In this document: one piece after another, positions 14,212 to 24,185 of the stretch
Layout of the letters: every line of letters starts with the position of its first letter
Position numbering within the stretch: the stretch's first letter is position 1
Origin: Nemertoderma westbladi
Lineage: Eukaryota > Xenacoelomorpha > Nemertodermatida > Nemertodermatidae
Assembly (NCBI GenBank): GCA_032718475.1
Contig: JAUCBJ010009100.1
Coordinates: forward strand, 62,001 to 126,000
Reading direction: 5' to 3'
DNA: 64,000 bases
Translations under genes and position numbers: made by a program
Notes under the pieces: model-generated
What the model was told of the DNA's origin: nothing
The model's input: the letters and a program-made list of their open reading frames with translations, nothing else
The model's database searches: none

Positions 14212-14430
14212 CAGTACATGATGATCAGTACATACTGTTTAAATAGCAATCTGGTTGCTAGGCAGCCGTCAAATACAGCTGGTGGTGGTTGTACAATTGT
14301 TTTTTAAATTTCCCGCGTTTCTGTAATTACTGTTTTTAATTGTTTGTTATAGTGCCTATAATTGTGTTTGTATTTCTGAAGGTTTTTATTATTTTGTGAA
14401 TAAATGAGGCTTGTAAAGTTAAAAAAAAAA
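14212..14430 (+). mobile_element. short poly(A)-tailed retroposon fragment
   Basis: Unique DNA of about 219 bp interrupts the satellite and ends in a run of about 10 A immediately before satellite resumes. AATAAATGAGG, containing an AATAAA polyadenylation signal, lies about 20 bp before the A tract. The satellite flanks share AAATCTATGAGTT on both sides, as expected for a target duplication, although the periodic target makes this weak proof. There is no open frame of note. It may be a 5'-truncated retroelement end, a SINE or a processed transcript. Confidence 0.65.
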
Positions 14431-15168
14431 ATCTATGAGTTAGATATAGTAAATCTATGAGTTAGATATAGTAAATCTATGAGTTAGATATAGTAAATCT
14501 ATTAGTTAGATATAGTAAATCTATTAGTTAGATATGGTAAATCTATGAGTTAGATATAGTAAATCTAAGAGTTAGATATAGTAAATCTATGAGTTAGATA
14601 TAGTAAATCTAAGAGTTAGATATAGTAAATCTATGAGTTTGATATAGTAAATCTATGAGTTAGATATAGTAAATCTATGAGTTAGATATAGTAAATCTCT
14701 TAGTTAGATATAGTAAATCTATGAGTTAGATATAGTAAATCTAAGAGTTAGATATAGTAAATATATTAGTTAGATATAGTAAATCTATTAGTTAGATATG
14801 GTAAATCTATTAGTTAGATATGGTAAATCTATGAGTTAGATATAGTAAATCTATTAGTTAGATATAGCAAATCTATGAGTTAGATATAGTAAATCTATTA
14901 GTTAGATATGGTAAATCTATGAGTTAGATATAGTAAATCTACGAGTTAGATATAGTAAATCTATGAGTTAGATATAGTAAATCTATTAGTTAGATAGAGT
15001 AAATCTATTAGTTACATATAGTAAATCTAAGAGTTAGATATAGTAAATCTATTAGTTAGATATAGTAAATCTATTAGTTAGATATGGTAAATCTATGAGT
15101 TAGATATAGTAAATCTAAGAGTTAGATATAGTAAATCTATGAGTTAGATATAGTAAATCTATGAGTTA
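14431..15168 (+). repeat. 22-bp satellite array, plus orientation (third block)
   Basis: The same 22-bp units and variants, interrupted at 15168 by the first base pair of the BEL/Pao LTR. The last satellite bases before the LTR are AGTTA. Confidence 0.97.
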
Positions 15169-16660
15169 TGTTCGCGGTATTTCAACTTTCCATAACGCGA
15201 GTTGAATATTTTTGTATTTTATTTAAAATTGATTATTCCGATATTACTACTGGGTGCGGGACCATGGGTTTTGGGCACACTCAATAAACTGGGGGCGATT
15301 TATGGGCGAACTTTGGGGCGAATTACAGGGTACGGGAATAATTTCATAGTTATAAGGGCCAGGGGGGGATGGAAAATGCAAGCAGTATTCAGGTTAGCCT
15401 GAGTACTATTAGGCCCTGGCCAACTTCCTGCTGCCTGTAGGGGTGGATTTGGTAATGCGCCAGGCCTAAAGGACAAGGACTGCCCTTAGCGGTCCCTGGC
15501 CAACAGCAGTTATTACGAGACTGAAAGGAACTCGGAACGCTGACTGCTTGTGTCAGGGATTTGCGACGGGAAACGACGGCCCCTTAGTAGCCAAGCCGTT
15601 CTGGTTCTCGATGATCGAACCCTTCGGGGTTCGTGAGGGGTGGAGCGGACACGCGAACGGGTGGCCAACTAACGACTGCCCCCTGAGCTAAGCCGTACTG
15701 GTTCTCGATGACCGATCCCTTCGGGGTTCGCGAGGGGTGGGACGGACATGCGAAAGGGCTGGCCACAGGACGGGTTTGACGAGGACTGCCCTTAGCGGTC
15801 TCTGGTCAACGGCAGCTACTATGAGACTGAAAAGAACTCGGAACGCTGACTGCTTGTACCGGGATCTGCGACGGGAACCGACGACAGACCCCTTAGCCAA
15901 GCCGTACTGGTTCTCGATGATCGTTCCCTTCGGGGTTCGTGAGGGGTGGAACGGACACGCGATGGGGTCGAAAGACAAAGGACTAGACTCGACTAGACTC
16001 TACTGGCCTACCGACTGTTCGGAGCAGTTTCTCGGCTGCCGAAGCGACTACGAGCCTGAAAGGGACTCGGAAAGCCTAGGTGGTTGGGTTTCTGTGATGA
16101 ACCGACGGACCCCTAGCCAAGCCGTTCTGGTTCTCGATGATCGAACCCTTCGGGGTTCGTGAGGGGTGGAACGGACACGTGAACGGGTCCACCGACACGA
16201 CAGACTCCTAGCCAAGCCGTACTGGTTCTCGATGACCGATCCCTTCGGGGTTCGAGAGGGGTGGTACGGATACGCGACAGAGTCTACCGACTGGACCGAC
16301 CCTTAGCCAAGCCGTGCTGGTTCTCGATGATCGTTCCCTTCGGGGTTCGTGAGGGGTGGAACGGACACGCGACAGGGTCGACCGACACCGACACTACGGC
16401 ACTAAGACTAGGACCGAGGGAAAATCTGGGGAACATTAGGTAGGCTAAAATCTGAGCGAACAGTGGGTAATTAAATAATATACTGTAGGGATTTATATTA
16501 TCGTGTATAATTATTGTGAATATTTGGTGTATATTGATTTGGGGAAGCCCAAAATTATTCTTAATCAAGGTTCAACAGAGTTCAGTTACATTAAAGAGTA
16601 TATCCAACTAATGCAGCTTTTTCTCAACCGCAACCCTGCATCTCAGAAATCATTCCTTCT
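15169..16660 (+). repeat. 5' LTR of BEL/Pao copy 1 (type A)
   Basis: It starts TGTTCGCGG, as do all four LTRs in the window. The right edge is uncertain because both 3' LTRs stop early. Homology with the 3' LTR of this copy runs to CCTTCT at 16660, and the true end could lie beyond, for example at AACA near 16760. Inside are six copies of a UUCG-loop hairpin (15616, 15713, 15922, 16142, 16237, 16332) and three copies of a CGAG...CTCG hairpin motif (15514, 15820, 16049). Promoter and polyadenylation sites are not identified. Diagnostic bases match the LTR at 45814-46976, not the partner LTR at 28214. Confidence 0.85.
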
Positions 16661-17053
16661 CCAAAATCAATATCCGGTGACTGGCCGGGGCTCAGTGGTC
16701 TGTAAAGTCACGTCTCCAGCATCGGCGTTTTTCCCCCCTGGTGTTGGGATAACGGCAACAAAATTAAGAATAATTCACGTGGTTAATTTTGACAGGGTGT
16801 CAAAATTAAGAATAATTAATGCGGTTAATTTTGACAGGGTGTCAAAATTAAGGATAATTACGGTCAACTTCAACTGGTGGAAGTTGAGAATCCTTCAATA
16901 CTCTTCAAAAACTCTCTACGTGCTTGCCAGCACCCACTACGAGGAAACTCTGGTATTTGAGTTGAGACGAAGTCATGGTTTAATTAATCAACAAACTCGA
17001 TTTAACCAACTCGTAGTCGGCAGATCACATATTTGGAGAGTTGTTAACAGGGA
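16661..17053 (+). promoter_or_regulatory. BEL/Pao 5' leader with perfect hairpins
   Basis: Untranslated leader between LTR and first ORF. Two copies of a perfect 12-bp stem (TTAATTTTGACA, loop GGG) lie at 16783-16809 and 16825-16851, 42 bp apart. Copy 2 keeps one such stem (60605-60629). Such leader stems could serve RNA packaging or dimerisation, which is inference. No primer-binding site complementary to a tRNA end could be fixed. A frame is open across 16503-17084, but it runs through LTR and hairpins and is not called. Confidence 0.5.
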
Positions 17054-17245
17054 ATGGAAGTATCGATCACACCCATTGATATAATCCAAGTTGAGCCAGG
17101 AATCTGGCACGTCGAAGTTGAAGTACAAGGAACGAACGTCGGACGATTCAGGATTACCGTTCGGGTGGTCCAAGCTGAGTACAATACCTACGAGGAACTG
17201 TTTTATGACATCGCGTATCTAGCTATCGACGAGGCGTTACAATGA
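17054..17245 (+). CDS. conserved 63-residue leader ORF
   Basis: The small protein starts MEVSITPIDIIQVEPG and is followed by alternating hydrophobic stretches (WHVEVEVQG, FRITVRVVQ) that suggest beta strands, then an acidic helix-like tail (YEELFYDIAYLAIDEALQ). It has no signal peptide, cysteine or known motif, and I do not recognise it. Its counterpart in copy 2 (60210-60401) differs at a single residue, Y to H near the end. The stop codon overlaps the next start as ATGA, so the gag ORF could be translated by reinitiation. The ATG was chosen because both copies keep it and the frame ends exactly at gag. It could be an accessory protein or a translation-control ORF. Confidence 0.6.
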   Translation: MEVSITPIDIIQVEPGIWHVEVEVQGTNVGRFRITVRVVQAEYNTYEELFYDIAYLAIDEALQ

Positions 17246-17685
17246 CGACAAATAACGTATCCGATACCGACGAGATGGATCACCACACAGACTCGGAAGC
17301 CGACGAGATACCAAACGTCAAGAACATGACCCGTCGGCTAGGGGCTCTCAAAGGCGGAGTAACCCGAGCGTATCAACGGATGGAGAAACAACTCAAGGGA
17401 GTCAAAACCCCCCTCAATGAGGTACAAACTCAGCTTCAAAATATCCGAAATATCCTACAGCGGTACGAAAGAATGATACAGGCGTACCAAGAGCTCGTTC
17501 CCTCCACCGATCAGGAAAACTACCCCAAGTTAGAAGAACATGTTGTACACCTAGAGGGGTTCCGCAAACAACACCGGAGGACCCTCAGCCTTGTGAGAGG
17601 CTATGAGGAACAGTACTACAAGAGGGCTGAAAGAACAGACGCGGAATCAGTACGATCCTCCAGCATCAGGACAGCAGTACATTGA
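17242..17685 (+). pseudogene. gag: gag N-terminal segment, ended by a nonsense codon
   Basis: An acidic start (MTTNNVSDTDEMDHHTDSEA) is followed by a predicted coiled coil (about residues 35-135), as in BEL gag N-termini. The frame stops at TGA (17683-17685). The same reading frame continues without another stop through 17686-17820 into the coiled-coil start of the next segment. Copy 2 has CGA at the equivalent place, so the TGA is most likely a point mutation splitting one gag ORF. The start overlaps the stop of the 63-codon ORF by four bases. Confidence 0.75.
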
Positions 17686-17820
17686 AAGAGAACGGGGTCC
17701 GCTAGAAATCAGCACTCCAGCGCTAGGAGCGAGAGATCCGGCTCAGCGCATAGCTCTCAAGGGGGTCAGCCACTCCGAGACCAACTGCGAGAACGGAAGG
17801 CATTAGCCCTCAAAGCTCGG

Positions 17821-20187
17821 ATGGAAGATGAGTATATTCAACTGCAAGCCGAGCAAGATGTATTAGCCGCCGAAACACAAAAGCGAGAGGCCGAACAAGA
17901 GGTCGAACGACGGGTCGAACAACGCAGACAGGAGGTCAGACAGGAGATCGAACAACGTGAACAAGAGGCCAAACGAGAGATCGAACAACGTGAACAAGAG
18001 GCCAAACGAGAGATCGAACAACGTGAACAAGAGGCCAAACAAGAGATCGAACAACGTGAACGAGAGGCCAAACAAGAGATCGAACAACGTAAATGGGAAG
18101 CAGAAATGCGTAAACAACACGCCGAGGCCCAAGCGATTCTCACTCACAAAAAGAATGCAGATATTGCGAAACTTTCGGAATACGAAGCCGCGCTTATAGA
18201 ACGAGATATTCAACTATACGAGGACTGGGAAAGGGATATAGATCAGGAATATGAACCAATCCCGGTACCGGAATTAGAAAAGTCATTCATACCGACAGCG
18301 GCGAAACTTCCGAAACCCGAGATCCCGCCTACCAAACAGTCTACGCTATCGGCACAAGCACCGGTGTTCCATCCCCCACCGGCTACGCTAAAGAATGAGG
18401 AACCTTATATCCCATCCAACACCACGACAGCGAGTGTACCCAAGTACGAGCCTGAAAGGGACTCGGAACGGGACGCCACTCCCCAATCTAACAACCCATT
18501 TACATCCACACCACAAACTCGTAGCCGCGTCATTATTAAAACTCCACCTATTATTGATCCATCAAGTATGGGAGTGAGTGCCAATAACTATAACCCTCAG
18601 AGTCACTCTAGTTCAGACGACGTCAGCATCATCCGGGCGTTGGAGAACCGCCTTGCCATGCCTAAGATGGAGATTCGCACCTTCGAAGGAGATCCCGTCG
18701 ATTACCTCAGATTCAAGAAACGGTTCTTTGCGCAGATCGGATCAACGGACATAGCCGACGCACAGAAATTGGTATATTTATCGCAATACCTGGGTGACAA
18801 ACCACGCAGAATTATTGCATGTTTTGAAGGAGGTTCTCATGAGGCATACTATGACGCATGGAAAACTCTAGATAAAAGATACGGAAATACCGGAACTATA
18901 ATTAATAAAACTCTAGAGAGACTGATACAGGACGTGGGATCACTAGGGGACCCACAGAACATACAGGAATTCTCCGACTCTATGAAGGATGCCTACTATA
19001 CTCTGAAACCCTTAAATAAGGAGGACCAGGTGAACAACATTCTAAACCTCCGACAGATCGCCCGGAAGTTCCCCGGATGGCTACAAAGTAAGTGGGCTTA
19101 TAAATGTGTAGATCTCCGGCGCAGACATCCAGATCGAGATCCTAGCTTCCTTGAAATGTCGGCATTCCTGGACGATATCTCCGAAGCCATGAATGACTCG
19201 ATGTTTTCAAAACAAAGTCTCGCAAAGTTGGACGGAATAGAAAGCAACTCCAGGAGTAAGATAACCCCTCCGAAACCGAGATTCCGCCCCCCACCGGTGA
19301 GTACGATGGCCATCACCATGGCTGAGGATTCCGACGACGAAGACTACGAGGAACCGACATCCGCCGAGGAATGGGCATGTTATCTCGCGAGTTGGGCACC
19401 CGAAAGGGAAGGCATCACAAATTCCCTGCTCTGTCTCTTCTGTGGGGAGAAACATAAAGTGGAATTCTGCAGAAAGTTTCAGTTCGCCGAACTCGTCCCA
19501 CGCTTCGAGGCGATAATGAAACACCGACGATGCTTCCGGTGTCTTGGAACAGGTCACTATGTTCGGGAGTGCGACCAAAGATCATGCTGTGCTGTCTGTA
19601 ACGACCAACGCCATCACACGCTCCTCCACATCCCCGCGAACTTCGATTTTACTACCCTCCCCTTTCGGATCGAAGCCAGGCGAAGAGGAGAAACAAACCA
19701 CGTCTTCAAAGGAACCCGGACAACCCAACGGAGAGAAACCAACCCGTTTAAAATCTCCACCGATACACCACAAGTAACAAATATTTTGGCCACGATTAAT
19801 CTTATAAATCGCCGCTACATGGTCTTCGCAAAGGTAATCCCAGTAAGGATCCAAGGAGTCGGCAAATCTTTGACGACACTCGCGTTCCTCGATAACGGGT
19901 CCGACGGAACCATCATCGACCGGGATTTCCTCGAGCAACTCGGCCTAGAATATGAACCTTGTAAACGGCCCATACAAACCATCACCGATAACCGAGAGGT
20001 AGAATCTGGGGAGGTGCAACTCCAAATGGAAGGAGTAATGAAGGGCTACGAGACGGACAAGCTAACCATCAAGAACGCCTTGGTACACACAGACCTCCGA
20101 GTGCGGTTCCGACAATCAGCCGAGTACGCCCCCCTCATACAATTGGACCGAGACGATGTAGATCTGAGGTGTCGCAGTTGGACGTAA
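17821..20187 (+). pseudogene. gag-pro: gag-protease segment of BEL/Pao pol
   Basis: 788 residues. Residues 1-110 are a highly charged coiled coil built from an 11-residue repeat (EIEQREQEAKR). Residues about 283-460 are the DUF1759 gag region, with the marker FEGDPVDYLRFKKRF. Zinc knuckles lie at 538-550 (CX2CX3HX4C) and 571-584 (CX2CX4HX4C), with a further Cys/His cluster at 589-604. The aspartic protease active site is LAFLDNGSDGTI (691-695, DNGSD rather than the commoner DSGS). The frame is lost near residue 783: GAGGTGTCGCAG here against GAGGTGTCCGCAG in copy 2, a 1-bp deletion. ATG 17821 is only the first Met after the upstream TGA, and the natural start is probably 17242. Confidence 0.88.
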
Positions 20188-21410
20188 ACCGCATCACCCT
20201 ACTGATTGGACTTGATACACCGGAATTACACAAACCTACCGGAGATGTCGCCCGATCCATAAAGAAAGATGACGGCTTTTACGCTGAACGAACCATAATG
20301 GGATGGACCCTCTGCGGCATCAAGGAAGAAACTACTGACACCTATACATATCTTCCTAAATGTCAGATTAAAGAAAATGTAACATCCGTGGGATATTGCT
20401 CAGCTACAGACCTCGATGAGGATTTATTTCTCGAGACCGAAAAAACCCAGCGAGAGATGACTAAATACTTTAATCTAGAGACCCAAGAGTTCGCTGAAAA
20501 GGACGAAAACCCGTCCGAGGAAGATCGATATTGTATGGATGTTCTGGACCAGGCCACGTTCAACGACGGACACTGGTGTTCACCCATGTTATGGAAGGAC
20601 CCGAATAAACCAATGGCAAACAACGCTAACATGGCCCTTAGGCGACTTAAGGGCATTCTCCGCCGGCTGAATGACCAACCCGAGATAAAGGAGAAATATA
20701 ATACCGTAATCCAAGGATATCTCGACGATGGATTAGCAGAAATGGTACCCCGGAACGAACTGCAAGGAGGCAAAAGAACATATTATCTTCCAACCCACTA
20801 CGTGGTAGAAGCACGGAAGGGCGGGAAAATCCGAGTAGTTAATGATGCCGCTGCTATGTATCAAGGCGAATCCCTGAATAGTCAGCTTTATACGGGACCC
20901 AACATATATAGTACACTTATTGGCGTATTGATCAGGTTCAGAGAAAACCGGATAGCATTCACCTGCGACATCAAAGCCATGTTTCATCAGGTTTGTACGC
21001 TACCAAGAGACTCAGATTGTCTACGAATCCTATGGACGGATGAAACACTAACTCAACATGAGATTAGTCAACTTACAATAAAGGACGTAGACGTAATGCG
21101 TATGGTCGTCAGGATTTTCGGCGCTAAGGACTCGCCAGTAGCATGTAGTGACATGCTGAAAAGAATGGCAACTATGTGTGAAAACGAGTTCCCCCCAACC
21201 GTCATAGAAACCATCCGACGATGCTTCTACGTGGACGACGGATGCGCCGGTGCGGATAATGTGGATGAGGCATATCGGCTAGCAATGGGGATGGTAGAAT
21301 GTTTAAAGAAAGGAGGCTTCCCGCTCATGAAGTTCAGGTCCCACGACAAGAAACTTATGGAAAAGTTTCCGGAGGACATTCGACTGGACAACAACAAAAT
21401 GTACTCGTAG
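20169..21410 (+). pseudogene. pol: reverse transcriptase segment of BEL/Pao pol
   Basis: 413 codons in the frame that continues protease. The first 200 residues are the protease-RT linker. The RT core follows, with KIRVVNDAAAMYQG, the first catalytic aspartate in FTCDIKAMFHQV (about 266), FGAKDSPVACS (317-327) and the YVDD box in CFYVDDGC (354-357). All three polymerase aspartates are present. It ends at TAG (21408-21410), where copy 2 has GAG-type sense sequence, so this is a nonsense mutation within pol. The frame resumes at once. The role is copying element RNA into DNA in the cytoplasmic particle. Confidence 0.9.
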
Positions 21411-24185
21411 GATGTGGAACACCGTGTACTCGGGATTGAATGGGACATAGAATCAGACGAATTTATTTTCAAATATAAACCCCTACCCAAGCCCATGACG
21501 AAAAGGGGATGTTTGTCGATAAAAAGCGCCATCTTCGACCCACTAAATTTCATATCTCCAGTAACCTTGGCCAGGATGAATCTGATTAAGGAAATGTGGT
21601 TAGAAGGACTGGGATGGGACGAAGAACTCCCCCCACACCTCAGCGTCAAATGGAGAAAATGGACGGAGCAGCTCGAACACCTACATCTCATGCGGATCCC
21701 TCGACCGTTCTTCCTCGATAAACTACCCACCGATATCTTCCAGCTCCATACCTTTTCGGATGCTTCGAATACCGGAATCGACATAGTCACCTTCTTACGG
21801 AGACTAAGTAACGATGGAAACGGCGACACAAGCTTCTTATTCTCCAAAGCCAAGACAGTATCTGGGGAATTCGTAGCAACGATTCCGAGACTCGAGCTAC
21901 AAGCTGCAGTCTGGGCAGTAAGACAGAATCGCATGGTCATGCGGAACCTACGGATCCCCATCGAATCTCAACACTTCTGGGTCAATTCGAGTATAGTTCT
22001 CTATTATCTCCACTCTCCATCACGGCGTCACACCACGTTTGTTGCAAACCGAGCCACAGAGATTAAACAGTGCACCGGCCGAGAACAGTGGCACCACGTG
22101 AACGGGAAGGAAAACCCAGCGGACTTATCAAGCCGAGGCGCCACCCCAAAACAACTCGGTAAAAGCAAACTCTGGCTTACAGGTCCGGAATTCCTACAGC
22201 AGCCACAATTAACATGGAGTACCCGATTCGACCCCGAACTCGATAGCGGAAAATACTCCGAGGACGATAAAGAGATCCGTAAAGTCCATCGAAGCAACGC
22301 GGTGGAAATTTATAGTTGTCTGACTGAGCCTGCAAAGGACTCGGGCAGGCACTATAATGTCGCGACGATCACTCAACCAGCGGCGTCTTTACATCGGTTG
22401 ATCGAGCGAACTTCATCGATGAGACGGCTCGTCCACCACGTTATAACCCTTCATAACTTCCTACAGTGGAAAAACAACAAACCGATAGTTCAACGGAATA
22501 TACAAGAACTCATTATCGCGGAGAAGTGTATCGTTAGATATGTCCAGAGAGAAAGTTTCCCCGATGAGTGGGAACAACTTAGCGCGGGCAAAACATTGAA
22601 ACCGGACAGCCCAGTCTACCAACTGAGACCAATGATGGGAGAGGACGGACTGATCCGACTGAATACCCGGATGGCAAACGCCCCGGTCGAATACGAGGTT
22701 AAATACCCGGCGCTTCTGCCCGGAACGTCGACACTAGCTAAGCTATTAATTTTACAATGTCACGAGGACAACCATCACGCAGGACAGAATTGGATTATAG
22801 CTAATATAAGACAAAGATACTGGATCACCCACATCCAGCCACTGATCCGGAAAGTGTTGAAACGTTGCTTTACCTGCAGACGTTATCTAGCGCCACCAAT
22901 CACCCAAAAGATGGCCGACTTACCAGCCACCCGTCTACAAGCAGATTCCCCACCGTTCTACGTCACCGGAGTGGACTGTTTCGGACCGTTTATGGTCATC
23001 GAACGACGATCCAACATCAAATGCTGGGGAGCCATCTTCACCTGCCTAAGGTCTAGGGCAATCTACCTAGATATCGTGGTAAATCTGACGCAACACGCAT
23101 TCATCAACGCTCTGCGTCGGTTCGTGGCGAACAACGGGACATGTCGTCACATGTACTACGATAACGGTACAAACTTTGTGGGAGGAGAAAGAGAACTTAG
23201 GGAGGCGATCGAGGGATGGTTTACCGACAACACCGCATCCCAAGTCTGGAAGGAACACCAGATACAGTGGCACTTCCAGACCCCCTTAGCACCCCATACG
23301 AGCGGGGTATGGGAGAAACTGATCGACCTAGTGAAACGATCCATGCGCATCGCTCTAGGAGACACCCGGGTAACCCATGACACCCTCCGCACAACATTCT
23401 GCAAGATCACGGCTACCCTTAACAACCGGCCCATTGTCCCTATCCGCGACGACCCCACAGACCTGGAGCCCCTCACTCCTAACCACCTACTGGGGAGACC
23501 CAAAACCCACGTTCTCCCAGAGACCATGTTCCCGGATCCCAACGAGATCGCGAGACATACAAATTGGAAGAAGGTCCAAGCGTTGGCAGCGCATTGGTGG
23601 AGAATCTGGGCCCAGGAGTACCTCATAACCCTCCGGACCAGGAGGAAATGGAACAACACCTACCGGAACGTCGCAGTTGGCGACATGGTACTAGTAAAAG
23701 AAGATCTCAAAGACCGTTTTCACTGGCCTGTGGCGCGGGTCGTGACCATACACCCAAGCAAAGACGGACTTGCGAGGACTGTGACGATACGAACGGCAAA
23801 GGGCCACTACCAACGCCCTATCCAGAAGCTGTGCCTTCTCGAAGGCAATGACAGTGGTGACTCTACGAGAGGTGATAAGTTCCCTACTCAAGATCCTGCT
23901 GCGGACATTGGTGACAATTATAAAAAGGGCCACTACCAACGCCCTATCCAGAGGCTGTGCCTTCTCGAAGGCAATGACAGTGGTGACTCTACGAGAGGTG
24001 ATAAGTTCCCTACTCAAGATCCTGCTGCGGACATTGGTGACAATTATAAAAAGGGCCACTACCAACGCCCTATCCAGAGGCTGTGCCTTCTTGAAGGCAA
24101 TGATAGCGGTGACTCTACGAGAGGTGATAAGTTCCCTACTCAGGATCCTGCTGCGGACATTGGTGACAATGACAAATGCGTTTAA
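21411..24185 (+). pseudogene. pol: RNase H, integrase and C-terminal domain of BEL/Pao pol
   Basis: Open after the TAG for about 924 codons. RNase H motifs are LHTFSDAS (D about 116), RLELQAAV (E161), FWVNSSIVLYYL (N191) and NPADLSSRG (D237). Copy 2 has D where this copy has N191, so a catalytic carboxylate is probably lost here. Integrase has an HHCC finger (CHEDNHHAG about 449-457, CFTC 485-488) and a DDE core with VTGVDCFGPF (D521), YDNGTNF (D583) and GVWEK (E634). A DUF5641-like tail follows (about 710-810). The last 126 codons are three copies of a 42-residue block that is single in copy 2. Confidence 0.9.
23801..24178 (+). repeat. in-frame 126-bp triplication at the integrase C-terminus
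   Basis: Three tandem copies start at 23801, 23927 and 24053, each beginning GGGCCACTACCAACGCCC. At 126 bp each adds 42 codons without breaking the frame. Copy 2 has one copy (about 53396-53522). Point differences among the copies are few, so the expansion is recent. Confidence 0.92.

Noticed and set aside
4591-15168. Regular repeats considered as a CRISPR array
   Set aside because: Units are contiguous 22-mers with no unique spacers, in an animal genome beside LTR elements; it is satellite DNA.
15584-16443. Several 60-141-codon frames inside the LTRs
   Set aside because: They arise from the hairpin repeats read in multiple frames on both strands and carry no domain.
16503-17084. 193-codon frame across the LTR end and leader, also open in copy 2 (178 codons)
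   Set aside because: It runs through the LTR edge and the perfect hairpins, and the copies differ by compensating frame changes in the middle; it may be fortuitous. Worth rechecking if more copies are found.
17863-18213. Minus-strand frame opposite the gag coiled coil (and its counterpart at 59110-59607)
   Set aside because: An antisense shadow of repetitive Glu/Gln/Arg codons giving Phe/Leu/Ser-rich sequence; not a gene.
20169-20187. Programmed ribosomal frameshift between protease and RT
   Set aside because: Copy 2 reads gag through RT in one frame; copy 1 simply lacks one base (GTCGCAG against GTCCGCAG).
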